Below, one piece after another: positions 1 to 10,354 of a DNA stretch of 64,000 bases. The stretch comes from Marsupella aquatica (lineage: Eukaryota; Marchantiophyta), in NCBI GenBank assembly GCA_973895155.1, contig OZ316896.1:868001-932000 (forward strand). Direction: 5' to 3'. The notes below the pieces were generated by a model. That model searched no databases and was not told the DNA's origin. It saw only the letters and a program-made list of their open reading frames with translations. The translations under genes and the position numbers were made by a program. Within the stretch, counting starts at the first letter, position 1. Every line of letters begins with the position of its first letter.

Positions 1-22
1 AAAAGGCTTCCCATCTGCTGCT

Positions 23-225
23 GGTCAGCTTGTTCTCACATTCCCACTCACATTCTTGACATAGGGTTGCAGCTCAGTAATGCCCCCACCGACATGCAGA
101 CCCCAACTATCCTACATGAATTATCCCACACAGCCAATCAGCTTGCTCTCACACTCTGGACATAGGTTTATACCTTAGTAACCTTCCACCCAGACCTTAA
201 TCATCCTATAAATCAGTTATGAATC
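23..225. repeat. Degenerate tandem duplication, about 110 bp
   Basis: Two adjacent stretches (about 23-125 and 136-225) share the same order of words: TCAGCTTG, CTCACA, GACATAGG, CTCAGTAA/CTTAGTAA, CCACC, CAGACC, ATCCTA. I see no coding content here. Confidence 0.5.
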
Positions 226-339
226 CCATATCCCCACCGGACCCAAGAGTTCCCTCCCTGTACGCACTCCAATGAAGTGTATAAGGCCTCCCATATGCCT
301 CCTTGCATACATGGGTTGACATACGGCCAACCTTAATAT

Positions 340-900
340 GCAGGAATGGTCCATCTCAGGACCAATCTTTTGTACATTTTTGGGGCCCTTTCGCAGGCAA
401 GATGTGGTGCCATTAGTGTGGGTTAGATCTAAGTCCAGGTCTAATACCCAGTTTTCTTGGGCCTTGTACACTGCCCCTACCAATCCCCGTTGTGTGCGGC
501 GTGCTTTGGCCCAATTGACTTTGGTTTATCTTCTGGCATTGACCTTGGGTTTGTTTGGCCGCTCCCACTCCATCAACAGAAACTTCAACCATGGTACCAC
601 ATGCAATGTGAAAGGGTGAACTCAAACCACAGCTGCCCTTCAAAAGCTACGGGTTACCTGTAGTTACCATTTAAAGGAGATTTTTCCTGAAATTGTGGAG
701 CAAACTGGCATGCTAGAGGATAACAGTGATTGGAATGTGCAAAAAAGGGGAGGTCTTGGACACTTCCCCTTCTATAGGGCAAGTTGTGGTTTCATCCTTA
801 CAAATTGACAAAAACTTAAACTTTAGAGTTTCACTAACACAGCAACAATTGCAACTCATGCTGGGGAACCATGAGTTAGCCATAACCGGGGCCATAACAT
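340..900. repeat. Left arm of a long degenerate inverted repeat
   Basis: The reverse complement of this stretch matches 2030-2320 in the same order. Bases 438-545 (around CCTTGTACACTGCCC) pair with 2190-2310 (GGGCAGTGTACAAGG). Bases 799-858 pair with 2041-2101, sharing GAAACTCTAAAGTT. By eye the pairing is roughly 65-75 percent. It may be the TIR of an old foldback or DNA transposon. Short reading frames in it are not convincing genes. Confidence 0.6.
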
Positions 901-1367
901 ATTAAGCCAACTGGAATTTCTCTTAGGCAAAGTATTGGGCTTTGCTTGAACACTTACACTCTATAAGCCAAGTACTTGTGGCTGCTTGGATCCATCCAAC
1001 TTGAAATGAGGTAGGGTTCAGCCACACCATTCTTGTTCTTTGCATTTGGTTGGTGCCTGTTGCGAGGTACTTAACTCAGACAATAATAAGTGAGACTATA
1101 TTATTGCCTCTGTTTTGTACTCTTATGAGTGTTTGGCTTCTTTCAATATCACGCTTACCTTGATAGTCTTGGGTGATGATCTGTCAAATGCTCCTTCCTT
1201 GTGGACTCTTTGTTGCTCTTCTGGCAACACTTCTTTCCAGCAAACTCATGGTTGCTTTGCTAACAAAGTCCAAGTGTTGAATTGCAAGCAAAGCTTGATA
1301 CTTTGGTTAAGAGCCACGGTGGATGGAGTCTTGGTTTATGTTCTTACAAACTCATGGTTCCCCTCTC

Positions 1368-2031
1368 TTTGGGGGTCTCACTTCCACAAAAACGACACAT
1401 TACTTGCCACGAGACACATGGTCATTTTATTTGTTCTAAAGGGAAGACTTAATTATTTTTTTGTGAAAGATCACTATCATCTGCCTCTCAACACAACGTC
1501 ATTGCAATGTGTTTGAAAATGGAAAAAGGTTGGCCTTCCTAAGAGGAAGTATTTTCAACTTGAACACAACACCACTCTAACACATTGGTTGGGCACTGTG
1601 TTTGAGTTGGGCATTGTGTTTGAGTTGGACCCCAAACTGTTTGACATTTGGCTCACAAGGACAGTGCAAACACATCAATGAGATGACAACAACTCCATAC
1701 TCCATACATATATAGCATTTCTGTTTACACCCTAATATCATCACAATGCCAAATTCAAACAATGCCCAAACTTGAACACAACAACATGTATATACAAAAA
1801 CCAAGCAGAGAGTGAAAACTTGAATACAACACCCCAGGTGCACTAGTCAAATATGACTATATGGCATTGTGTTCGGGGGAAGACAACAACATCTTAAGAT
1901 ATGGGTTTGAACCAACAATATCTCAATTTAATTGAGGTTAAAAGCTACCCATTTTTTTCTTATGTTTTGGAGTGTTCAAGCCTTGGAAAGGTTACACGTG
2001 ATGGGGGCCTCCATATAGTGAGACCCCCTAG
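1368..2031 (-). mobile_element. Relic of the CTCGGGGG-family MITE, interrupted
   Basis: The left end (1368 to about 1460) matches the reverse complement of the right end of the intact MITEs at 15260 and 22393, including GGGGGTCTCACTTCCACAAA and AAGGGAAGACTTAA. The right end (1996-2031) matches the reverse complement of their left end, CCATATAGTGAGACCCCC. The middle is unrelated sequence, so the element was probably invaded or recombined. I found no clear target duplication. It lies in the spacer of the long inverted repeat. Confidence 0.6.
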
Positions 2032-2320
2032 TCCCACCAAGAGTTGTGATTACTGCTTTGGCAATGAAACTCTAAAGTTCAAATTGGTTTATCAGTTTGT
2101 AGACACGCTTAAGTTCACCCTTCACATTGCAGTGATACCATGATTTAAGGTTCCATCAACAAATCCGGGACAACAAAAAGTAAAGGGTGCCAGAACACAC
2201 ACCCAAAGTAGATGCCTAAACACAAACCAAATTAGGCCAGAGCTGGCAGCATGCATTGAGGACTGGGATGGGCAGTGTACAAGGCCCCAAGAAAACCTGG
2301 GGGAGTGTTAACTTGATCTA
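2030..2320. repeat. Right arm of the long degenerate inverted repeat
   Basis: Pairs in inverted orientation with 340-900. The shared word GGGCAGTGTACAAGG followed by CCCCAAGAAAACC is the clearest anchor. The arm ends just before the GC-rich tandem repeats upstream of psbO. Confidence 0.6.
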
Positions 2321-2335
2321 AATTTAACGCACCCT

Positions 2336-2600
2336 GGTGCCGTTTGGTCAGCTCCCTCCCTGCCCGTTCTGAGCTTGTCCACGCTTATTTTTGGTGGGGC
2401 TCTCTGGCGGGCAGGCAGTGGGTGCCATTCCGTCAGCTCCCTCCCTGCCCGAATGCTGCCCGTTCGCAGCTCATCCGTGCTCGTTTTTCTGGGCCTTTTC
2501 GCGCGCAAGAAGTGGGTGCCATTCGGTCAGCTCCCTCCCTGCCCGCGCTTATCCACACTCGCGGCCCATAGGCGGGCAGGAGGTGGGTGCCCGCGCAGAG
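2336..2600 (+). repeat. GC-rich tandem repeats upstream of psbO
   Basis: Three units start with GGTGCC at 2336, 2421 and 2515 (85, 94 and 71 bp), followed by a partial unit at 2586. Each full unit holds the core GTCAGCTCCCTCCCTGCCCG, and the units end in variants of GGCGGGCAGGNGGTG or GCAAGAAGTG. A diverged copy of one part (GGCCCTTTCGCAGGCAAGATG) lies at about 384-405. The array ends about 270 bases before the psbO start codon, so it sits in promoter or 5' UTR territory. Confidence 0.75.
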
Positions 2601-2870
2601 AGCAAAAACTTATTACGGCTTTTATCCACACTCTCATCCGCATCGTCCTCCCGTCCTGTTCCCGCATTGGACCTCACCCATGCCCCAAATCTCGCCCCTG
2701 TTCGCCCCATTTGCGACAACAAAATCGGAGGAGCTCGGTTGATTGCATTCTTCAACTAATCGAGAAGAGGAGGAGAGGAGTGAGATCGAAGCAATTTTCC
2801 GAGGAGCAAACGATCCAGAGACAAAGGAGAAATTCGGAGTTGCATCGACGCGACCATAGAGACGATAGCT
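2601..2870 (+). promoter_or_regulatory. Probable psbO proximal promoter and 5' UTR
   Basis: This pyrimidine- and CpG-rich stretch lies between the tandem array and the psbO ATG. The purine-rich part from about 2760 to 2870 looks like leader sequence. No clear TATA box or transcription start can be picked by eye, so the boundary is inferred from position only. Confidence 0.35.
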
Positions 2871-4124
2871 ATGGCGGCCTCGGTAGCCTCCGCGTCGTCG
2901 GCCTGCTGCAAGGTCACAGGGCTCTCGGCTTCGAGCTCGCTCTCGTCGGCGTCGTGCTCTCAGAGACTATCGGTCTCCAAGGCCTTCGGCGTTCGTGCCG
3001 GGAACGGTCGCGTTTCCTGCTCCATTGAGGAGGATGTCAAGTCGTTCGTGAAGAACTGTGCTGATGCCGGAAAGATGGCCACTGTCGCCCTCGCCGCCTC
3101 CGCTTTGGCTGTTTCTGTAAGTTTCGGATCTTTGCTCTTCGTCAATCTCCTTATGCAGCTCCTTCTCAGTCTCTCGCGAGCATAAATGCGGCCTCTTCTG
3201 TGGTGCCTTTCTGTTTCCAATGGTCAATCTTCACGTCGCCTTGTCTCCCTGCTCGTTTTCGATGGTTCGTTGTTGTCTGTGGATTACAGCTCTCCCGTTT
3301 CGTTTTCTTTTCTGGTACATCACTGAGGGCATTCGCTTTGGCTGTGGTGTGGTGCGGAATGAGCACAGGGTGCCAATGCTGAGGGCGTGCCACAGCGTCT
3401 GACCTACGACGAGATTCAGGCCCAGACCTACAGTGAGGTGAAGGGTAGTGGCACCGCTAATCAGTGCCCAATTATCAAGAGTGGCGACTCTGGATTGAGC
3501 ATCAAAGCTGGAGACTATCAGCTGAAGAACCTCTGCCTGGAGCCGACGTCCTTCACCGTGAAGTCCGAGGGGCTTTTCAAGGGTGCCGGTGACGAATTCC
3601 AGAAGACAAAGCTGATGACCCGATTGACGTACACCCTGGACGCTATCGAGGGAGATTTTAAGGTCGGCGGTGACGGATCGGTCAAGTTCACAGAGAAGGA
3701 CGGAATTGACTACGCCGCTGTCACAGTGCAGCTCCCCGGAGGCGAGAGGGTTCCGTTTCTGTTCACCATTAAGGAGCTAGTTGCAGAAGGCAAGGCAGAC
3801 AGCTTCGCCGGAACTTACTTGGTGCCATCATACCGAGGCTCTTCCTTCTTGGACCCCAAGGGACGGGGTGGATCCACCGGGTACGATAACGCCGTCGCCC
3901 TCCCCGCCGGAGGACGTGGTGATGAGGAGGAGCTTTCAAAGGAGAACGAGAAGAATACCGCCGCTTTGAAGGGTAACATCACCTTCAAGCTCGCTAAGAG
4001 CGACTCCGAGACTGGAGAGATTGCTGGAGTGTTCGAGAGCATCCAACCTTCTGATACAGATTTGGGTTCCAAAGCTCCCAAGGATGTCAAAATCCAGGGC
4101 ATCTGGTACGCGCAGCTCGAATAA
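2871..4124 (+). CDS. psbO: PsbO, 33-kDa oxygen-evolving enhancer protein 1 of photosystem II
   Basis: PsbO binds the lumenal face of photosystem II and stabilises the manganese-calcium water-oxidising cluster. Exon 1 is 2871-3116. The intron 3117-3368 runs GTAAGT to CAG. Exon 2 is 3369-4124. The spliced product is 333 residues. Residues 1 to about 60 form a Ser/Ala-rich stromal transit peptide, followed by a hydrophobic lumen-targeting segment (about 68-85) ending in ANA before EGVPQRL. The mature protein starts at about Glu87 and is about 247 residues, the normal size. The family signature is clear: LTYDEIQ, the cysteines of TANQC and [10 protein letters not shown] (mature Cys29 and Cys52, the conserved disulphide), [53 protein letters not shown] and the C-terminal WYAQLE. 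No stop codons or frameshifts are present. Codon use is GC-rich, unlike the surrounding AT-rich transposons. Confidence 0.97.
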
Positions 4125-5031
4125 GCGAAGCTGTCTTTCTGTTATTCGTCTCGTCTCGTCTCATCTCGTGTTAGGATGATGCTCTAGGTGCCTCAATCAG
4201 CCAGCGGCGTGTGGACTTGTATTTGGTAATTGTGTACAGAGGAAGTCTCTCATTACAGAGTGTACCTAAAGCGCTGAAGCTTTTCGCTCAGGTTTTTGTC
4301 ACATACACATAGTATCCACCACCATCATTGATTGAAGTTTGATTCTAAGGTTCTCTCGGCCGGAAAATGTTGAATTCTAGTCTGAAAATTGTTAGCAAGT
4401 CGTTTGGAAGATGGTCCCAGCTCAGTGAAGATGTCTGAGAAAGCGCGAATCTCCCATGTTGTGGCATTTGAGAGGAACTAGTGCAGGAGATTCATTGACA
4501 GCATCTACAGTAGATGAATGTTTTGCAACCGACAGCATCTTTTTTTTTACATCAGATCCGTCATTTGCAATTGGAACAATCTAGAGAAAATTCTCCAAAC
4601 ATTATCACACGACATGCCTCGTTTACCCTTCCCGAGAGTTTGATGGTATAGATTTCTGGTCCGGAATTTTCTGCGAGAAAGTGGGGAGTGTCTGCTGTGG
4701 TTGACGTAGTTGTGCACTGGACATTCTGTATCCGAAATAGAGGGGAAGAGAGTTTGGATTGTCCTCGTCTGTGGTTGGTCCCAGTCTCCATGGATTGGGG
4801 ATTGGATACTGTACTTCATCCCCAACGACCAATCACCCAATCACCCGACCAGGGAGATTGTGCCTTGTGGGGACCCACCTTACTGGGCACTACTTGTAAT
4901 TGGCGCACATAGCCAAAATTCGACCTCCCCTTGAACTGGAAATTCATGAGGTAATTTTGGGAAATGGGGAGTAAATAAAATCCCAAAGAGAAGAGAAATG
5001 GGGAGTGAATGAAATTCCAGACAATACACCT
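4125..5031 (+). other. psbO 3' flank, no gene seen
   Basis: The first 200-300 bases after the stop, with a TCGTCTCGTCTCATCTCGTG stretch, are probably psbO 3' UTR. The rest holds only short open frames without recognisable domains. Confidence 0.4.
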
Positions 5032-5387
5032 ATTACCTTAATTAGTATCACACACCCAAATTACCGGATGTCACCATAATTAATGTGTGTGAGACACTAT
5101 ATTACCTTAATTAGTATCACACACCCAAATGTCACCATAATTAATGTGTGTGAGACACTATATTACCTTAATTAGTATCACACACCCAAATTACAGGATG
5201 TCACCATAATTAATGTGTGTGAGACACTGTCACCATAATTAATGTGTGTGAGACACTATAAAAAGTGAGTAAATACATGTTATTCTAAATTAAAGTAAGG
5301 GAGATGGATGTCCCCATAATTAATGTGTGTTCTCTATATAAAAAGTGAGCAAATGCATGTTATTCTAAATTAAAGTAAGGGAGATTA
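5032..5387. repeat. Nested tandem repeats with internal palindromes
   Basis: Units of 69, 61 and 67 bp begin ATTACCTTAATTAG at 5032, 5101 and 5162, with a partial unit at 5229-5260. Each contains TCACACAC and later GTGTGTGAGACAC, so each unit can fold on itself. A second two-copy repeat follows at 5261-5306 and 5340-5387 (AAAAGTGAG, then ATGTTATTCTAAATTAAAG). Confidence 0.85.
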
Positions 5388-5984
5388 TTTTTGGTGACCC
5401 ACCAATAGTGTGTGATGAACACTTAATTAATGTGTGTTACTTATGAATTTTCCCAGTTGTAAGATGTATTTGCAAAGGCATATAAAATCAAAAACAATAT
5501 TTATTAAAATCAGGTTAGGAATACAATCGAAATCTTACTATGACAATTGACTGAACTCCTTCCTCGTACTCTCGTAATCCAAGTCTACTCCAATCCATGT
5601 CCAGATTCATCATCTTGTGATCCGAAATCATTGCCTTCAGACTCAGAATCCACAGGTGGGTCCTCTTCAGAATCAGTACTATTAATTGTGGGGGAATTGG
5701 GGGAACAATGACAAAATCTGTATTTTGACCAGGTACATGTCCCATAGAAGGCACAGTTGTGCCTTCAAAATGCATCTTGTATTTTTGAATCAAATTTTGA
5801 AAATCTGGATTCAATTGTTGTTCATGCCACACTTCATTGATATCAAGGGAAAGACCACAACGAATCATAGTCTTACTTGCGTATGTTATCCCAGTGTGCT
5901 TGTCTCGTTGTTGATTGACCTTTTATACAGATGTTGCAGCAAGCTTTAAGAAAAATTGCTTGCCACGATTCTTCGATCAGTGCT

Positions 5985-7190
5985 CCAGAATTCTGCCCAC
6001 TGACCAGACAAAAAAAGGGCAGATACTGTGAAGTTTATTGCTTTACGTTTTCCAGGTCTTAGCTGCGGCCTTCCCGGGCTTCAGTAATAATCCCAAGTAT
6101 GACGTAGATCTAAACTCTACTGAAATGGACAATCCACCGGAAACCAAACTCGAAAGAAAGGGACGTGGGGGGTGGGACTGTCCGACAGGTCGGGGCACTT
6201 CGGACAAAAAGAAGGCGAAGGACGTTCCGTAAATTTACGATTTCCGGGCTTTATTTATCCGAGACCAACGGAAGGGAGAGGCCCCTCGGGCGGGCCCTTA
6301 GGAGCCAAATAAGGCTGTCCACCCTTCGGCCCTACGGCCTTTACGCTTTATGGGGAGTAGGATTCTCAGAGACTATGGGCCAAACGCATCTCCACACTTC
6401 GGGTGCCGTAATATATTACTAATGCGCCCAAGTACTTGGCCATCCCGGACTTTGCGTGTAAGATTTTATGTTCGTTTATGTCCAACTCCAGTTCTTCCTG
6501 CAGGAAGTTTTGCACGGCTTTTATAATATCTAGGGCATCTCGTTTGGTGCCCATAACACCTAGAATTATGTTATCCGCGTACCGTAGGTACTTAAGTCTT
6601 TCTAATCCTTCTTTCTCAGCCATTTCTGGAAGCATCTTTCGGCCCAAAGGGCATGAAACTTTAGGGTTTCGGAAGAAGAAGAAATTTACAAAAAAATCTT
6701 TTTTTTTTAACGAAAGCATATTTCTTTTGTTGCTCGCGGTTCATCCATTCTAGGTGTTCGATGTTTTTGATGGCCTGCCCCAATTCTGTATAGTACTCGG
6801 AGAAGGCTTTGTATTTTGAATGGATATCAAGCCTTTTCCTACTATATTCTGCCGACGTGAGGCGCATATTCGCTACATTGTATTTGGGTACGAGTATGTC
6901 TTTGACGTAGCAATCCAACTTATGTAGGAAGATATTGGTACAAAGCGGGGATAGTATAGAGCCCTGCGGAACGCCCTCTGTGTTGTATCCCGCTCGATCC
7001 GTAAGGTTATATACATCTATGTATCCTGCGTTAAGTAGTTTTCTCGTAAGATCCTGTAGTGCTTTAGATCGCAGTACTGATCCCATCTCCTTAATAAGCA
7101 GGTCGTGATGAATCTTGTCAAAGTCTTTCTTAATATCAATTTGTACAAGCCAAGTCGGTGCCGTCCACGAGTAACTTTGACCAGAATTTT
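5985..7190. other. Organelle-derived insert (probable NUMT) inside a pogo pseudogene
   Basis: Sequence between the two halves of the pogo pseudogene has a different character. GC-rich blocks such as GAGGCCCCTCGGGCGGGCCC and CCTTCGGCCCTACGGCC are typical of plant mitochondrial intron DNA, and a group II intron reverse-transcriptase reading frame runs on the minus strand. CCAGAATTCTG at about 5982 and CCAGAATTTTG at about 7179 mark the two junctions and may be a duplicated target or microhomology. Mitochondrial origin is inferred from the reverse-transcriptase type and base composition. I cannot name the donor locus. Confidence 0.65.
6366..7180 (-). pseudogene. Group II intron reverse transcriptase/maturase fragment, mitochondrial type
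   Basis: The minus-strand translation shows the reverse-transcriptase palm blocks in order. QIDIKKDFDKIHHDLL comes first, then GVPQGSILSPLCTNIFLHKLD, then HLEWMNREQQKKYAF. After a frame change near 6,690-6,710 comes KYLRYADNIILGVMG, where the usual YADD box reads YADN, and then KYLGALVIYYG. Intron-encoded proteins of this kind help their host intron splice and move in mitochondria. This copy lacks the start, the C-terminal maturase and endonuclease domains, and an intact active site. It also has a poly-T-rich frameshift region, so it is a nuclear fossil rather than a working gene. Confidence 0.8.
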
Positions 7191-7369
7191 GAAATCCATT
7201 CACTCATGGTCATCTTCAACTTGTGCTTCTCCCAGGCATCTGTCCACGCATACTTGATCTTGGAGATCACAAACGAATCACAAGGTTGTGTCTTATAAGT
7301 GGAGCATGGAGGTAAGTTGCGTATGGTAGCATTCAATCTTCGTCTCGTCTTTCTGTCATTCATCTCCTT

Positions 7370-7636
7370 GCTACCCATCACGCAAAAGTTAGTATAGGGT
7401 TTGTTTATTGGGTTGAGAAGAATACTTTTCAATTTCTATAGAAGAACATTACGGTTTTTAAAATCCAATTTTGAGAATTATAAGAAAAGATAGTGTTTTA
7501 AAAATGAATTTTGAATTTTTTTTAATATTTCAAAAATATAGGGGTAGAAAATTAGTTCAACAAAACCTTTTTCGCTTGTTTTTAAGGGTGTTTAATAGCT
7601 AAAACTGTTGAGCGTGTTATGAGACCCCCGAGACTA
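7370..7636 (-). mobile_element. Diverged relic of the CTCGGGGG-family MITE
   Basis: In reverse orientation this stretch follows the intact MITEs at 15260 and 22393: ATCACGC, TATAGGGT, TATAGAAGAACA, TCCAATTTTGAGAATTATAAGAA, ATATAGGGGT, and the end TGAGACCCCCGAG at 7636. The other terminus is not recognisable, so the relic is truncated. Its left part overlaps the edge of the pogo pseudogene. Confidence 0.55.
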
Positions 7637-10354
7637 TTTGCAGTGATACAAGCTGAGATAGTCTGTGGTTTCCTCTAGCAGCAGAAAGCTACATTCCAAT
7701 AGACGATTCAGCCATTTAGAACCAAAGCTTCTCCACTCGAGAAGTGAGCTACAGTACTTGAGTTTCAGCCTTTCAGGAAATAATCCACATGCAATTGCAG
7801 ATTAGACAAAGTATGTGCTAGAAGTCCTTTAAGTTCTGTTTAGGAGTACCAGCATATTTAGGTTTCAATCTTTTGGGTAGAAGAATGGTTGGATAAATAT
7901 CATTTTGTTCTATTAGTTGCCCAACTTGTTAATAGGTGACAGCACTCAGATTTTCTTTTGACTTCATTCATCAAAGTGCAGAGTTCAAAATTTAGCCATG
8001 GTTGTACACAACAAGCCAACCCCAAAGCCAACGAGTCATGTGTCCATTGATTATTTCTCACTTATCATTAATTAACCTAAATTTAATCAGACTAGAAGGC
8101 CATAATGAAATCAAACAGTTTGTAGACTTGTGTTAAAGCAAACTGATGATACAATTATATGCTCACTTGATGTGCTTTCTTATGCCTTTGTCTCGAGCAC
8201 CTGTCCAGAAAATTCTAACTGATAGAAACCGGCTCTTGAAGAGGGTCATGCAAGCATCAACACAATCAGACATAAGCTGTAAAAGCTGGCAAGTTAGATA
8301 TGTATTATTCTGAATGTTAAAAAGAATATTAAGAATGTCTGAAATAGACATAGAGTCTTCCTTTTTGCGCCATGTCTATATTAATAGAGCAATTTCTAGA
8401 GATAATGTAAACAAACATTAGTCCAACAAAGTAGTATGATCTTTTGATGGAGAGTTAATTCCCCAATGAAGGACAAAACATAATCATTATGATTTAGGTT
8501 TTGCAAAACTCCATAGATGGGACAATGTGTATCCCTATTGATGAGATTTCACGAAATTTTATAGGAAAAAGTTTGTCATCTTGCTAACTAATATATAAAT
8601 AATTCAAACTACATGTCATACCTAGTGATTTTGTCCTAGTGGAATTGTAACAATAGATTCCTATAGATTGAAATTTGTGACTTCGATCCTTTGACACTAA
8701 CCTTTGATGCTGGTACTTTACTGTCTGGAGAGTTTTGATATTTTTGCACAAAAGACGATACTCTTGAGACCACTTGGGACTTTTTGTAGTACACTGCTGT
8801 TGATTCGCACGACTGATCAGATTTCAGTATCTGTTAAAGATTCTAAGTTCAGGTGGTCTTAGAGATTTTTAATGCCATCTATGTCCTCACACAATTACCT
8901 TAGGTTTCTAGCATTTGTCCTTGTGGAAATGTAGAGCTAAACTTGCCTCACTGAATAACTTGTCCCATTCATTCACAAGGGCGGACAATAACTCAGTTTC
9001 CTTCTCCAGGGATTTTAGAACTCTGAATTCATGAGACCAGTTACAGAAATGTCCTATTCGATTGCATTTTGAACATTATATTTTGCTTAGGTTCACCCTC
9101 TAGAGTCCTGCTCTTCATTCTTTCCCTTTGCTCTCAAGAGTCCTCAATTTCTCCAATTGGCTATCTTTGCAATGGTAGGATCACAAGTTTGGTCATTTCA
9201 TCCCATGGGAAATTTCTTGTTAGACTATCTTTTGGGCTGGAGATAGGCTAACCTCAATTAGAAGTCCTATACAAGTTGAGAACATAGAGAAGGCTCTAAG
9301 GTGATGTGACTGCTCCAGGATTGAGCCATAGGGCACTTCTTGGAGGAGCAGGGCTCCTCAAGGTTTGGTTCATCTTGTAAAAGCCATTTCTACAATATCT
9401 AGAGTGTACTTTAAAAGTCCTTTTTGGAGGGCTATTTATGGAGGAATTTCTCTCTTGGGCAGCTTTAATGTTGCACAAACAATGTCACTTTCTTGTGGTG
9501 CATTGGGAATGAATGAGGTTATTGTGGCTGCCTGAGATTCATGAATGTATATCTGACCTGCAGTAACATCTTATGTTGCAGCAACTGAGAGGAAGGAAAG
9601 TAAGACCTCCTAAAGCTTTGCCTGGTCTCAAACATCTTCCTCTGTCTCATGAATCTATCCTTTTCTAACTCACTTTTGTCCTTCCTTTGGCCCAGTTCCC
9701 ACTGAGATTTTCTAGTGCCCCTGGATACGTCTTTATACATGTTATAAGCAGTAATTACTTAGCTCAAATGCATCCTATGTTAGGGGGTCCACAATCTAAT
9801 TTTCTTATGAGTAAAGTGCTCCTTTCAAGAATAATAAATAAGTAAAGGAATCTGGTGGATCCAGGTTTCTTTGATGGACAGGCGCTTTAAGTAATAAGCT
9901 GCCAGAACATTGGTTGAGGGTTGCATAAATGCCAGAGAACTCTATGTCAATGTAAGCTTTGAGGGTATAAAGTCTAAACGGAATCATGGGTCCCACCAAA
10001 AAATTCTCTGGACCCAAAGTGGTCTCGATTGGATCTATCGAGCCTTCTTTTCTACTGTATCTATCCATCCATCCATATCTACAGTGCCCTCTCGTCACAA
10101 GTCTACGACTGCGTGTCCTCCCTTCATCCATGGTACACTAATCGCAGCAGAGGATGCAACATACGACCTCGGGGAAGGTGGACGAAGAAGATCGTAGCAT
10201 TACGAAATCGGCGGAATGTTCTTCCTGGGCTGAGGTGTAGCGTACAGTAGTAGCAAGAGAATCAGCCGAGCGACGGAGCTTGCTTTCGGCCAAGAAGAGC
10301 AGAGCGGAGCACTCTGTTATCAGTTCGTTGTAGCTGTAGTTGTTGTTGTTGGAG
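7637..10354. other. Intergenic stretch, nothing recognised
   Basis: About 2.7 kb between the MITE relic and LQY1. Only short open frames occur on both strands, without domains or repeats that I can name. The last few hundred bases should contain the LQY1 promoter, and GC content rises after about 10,080. Confidence 0.4.

Larger units (their letters stand above)
5515..7432 (-). pseudogene. pogo-like (DDE_1) transposase pseudogene split by an organelle-derived insert
   Basis: Two minus-strand pieces belong to one C-terminal half of a pogo/Tc1-type transposase. The first (about 7432-7185) reads RRRLNATIRNLPP, then QPCDSFVISKIKYAW, which holds the third catalytic Asp region. The second (about 5985-5515) reads QAIFLK, then KTMIRCGLSLDINEVW, then an acidic tail with DPPVDSESEG. 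The same blocks occur in the pogo copy at 45,985-46,753, where QPCDSFVISKIKDAW and the KAMIRTGLGLN block sit close together. Here about 1.2 kb of organelle-like DNA separates them. The N-terminal half, including the first two catalytic Asp residues, is missing. Frameshifts occur in the 5.9-kb part. In a pogo family this gene would cut and paste its element in the nucleus, but this copy is dead. Confidence 0.8.

Noticed and set aside
1115-1516. 133-codon frame in the inverted-repeat spacer
   Set aside because: It runs straight through the end of the MITE relic and has no domain.
3815-4102. 95-codon frame antisense to psbO
   Set aside because: It mirrors the strongly biased codons of psbO exon 2 and has no domain.
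6366-7203. Working nuclear group II maturase gene
   Set aside because: The YADD box reads YADN, the frame is broken, and start and maturase domains are missing. It is an organelle DNA fossil.
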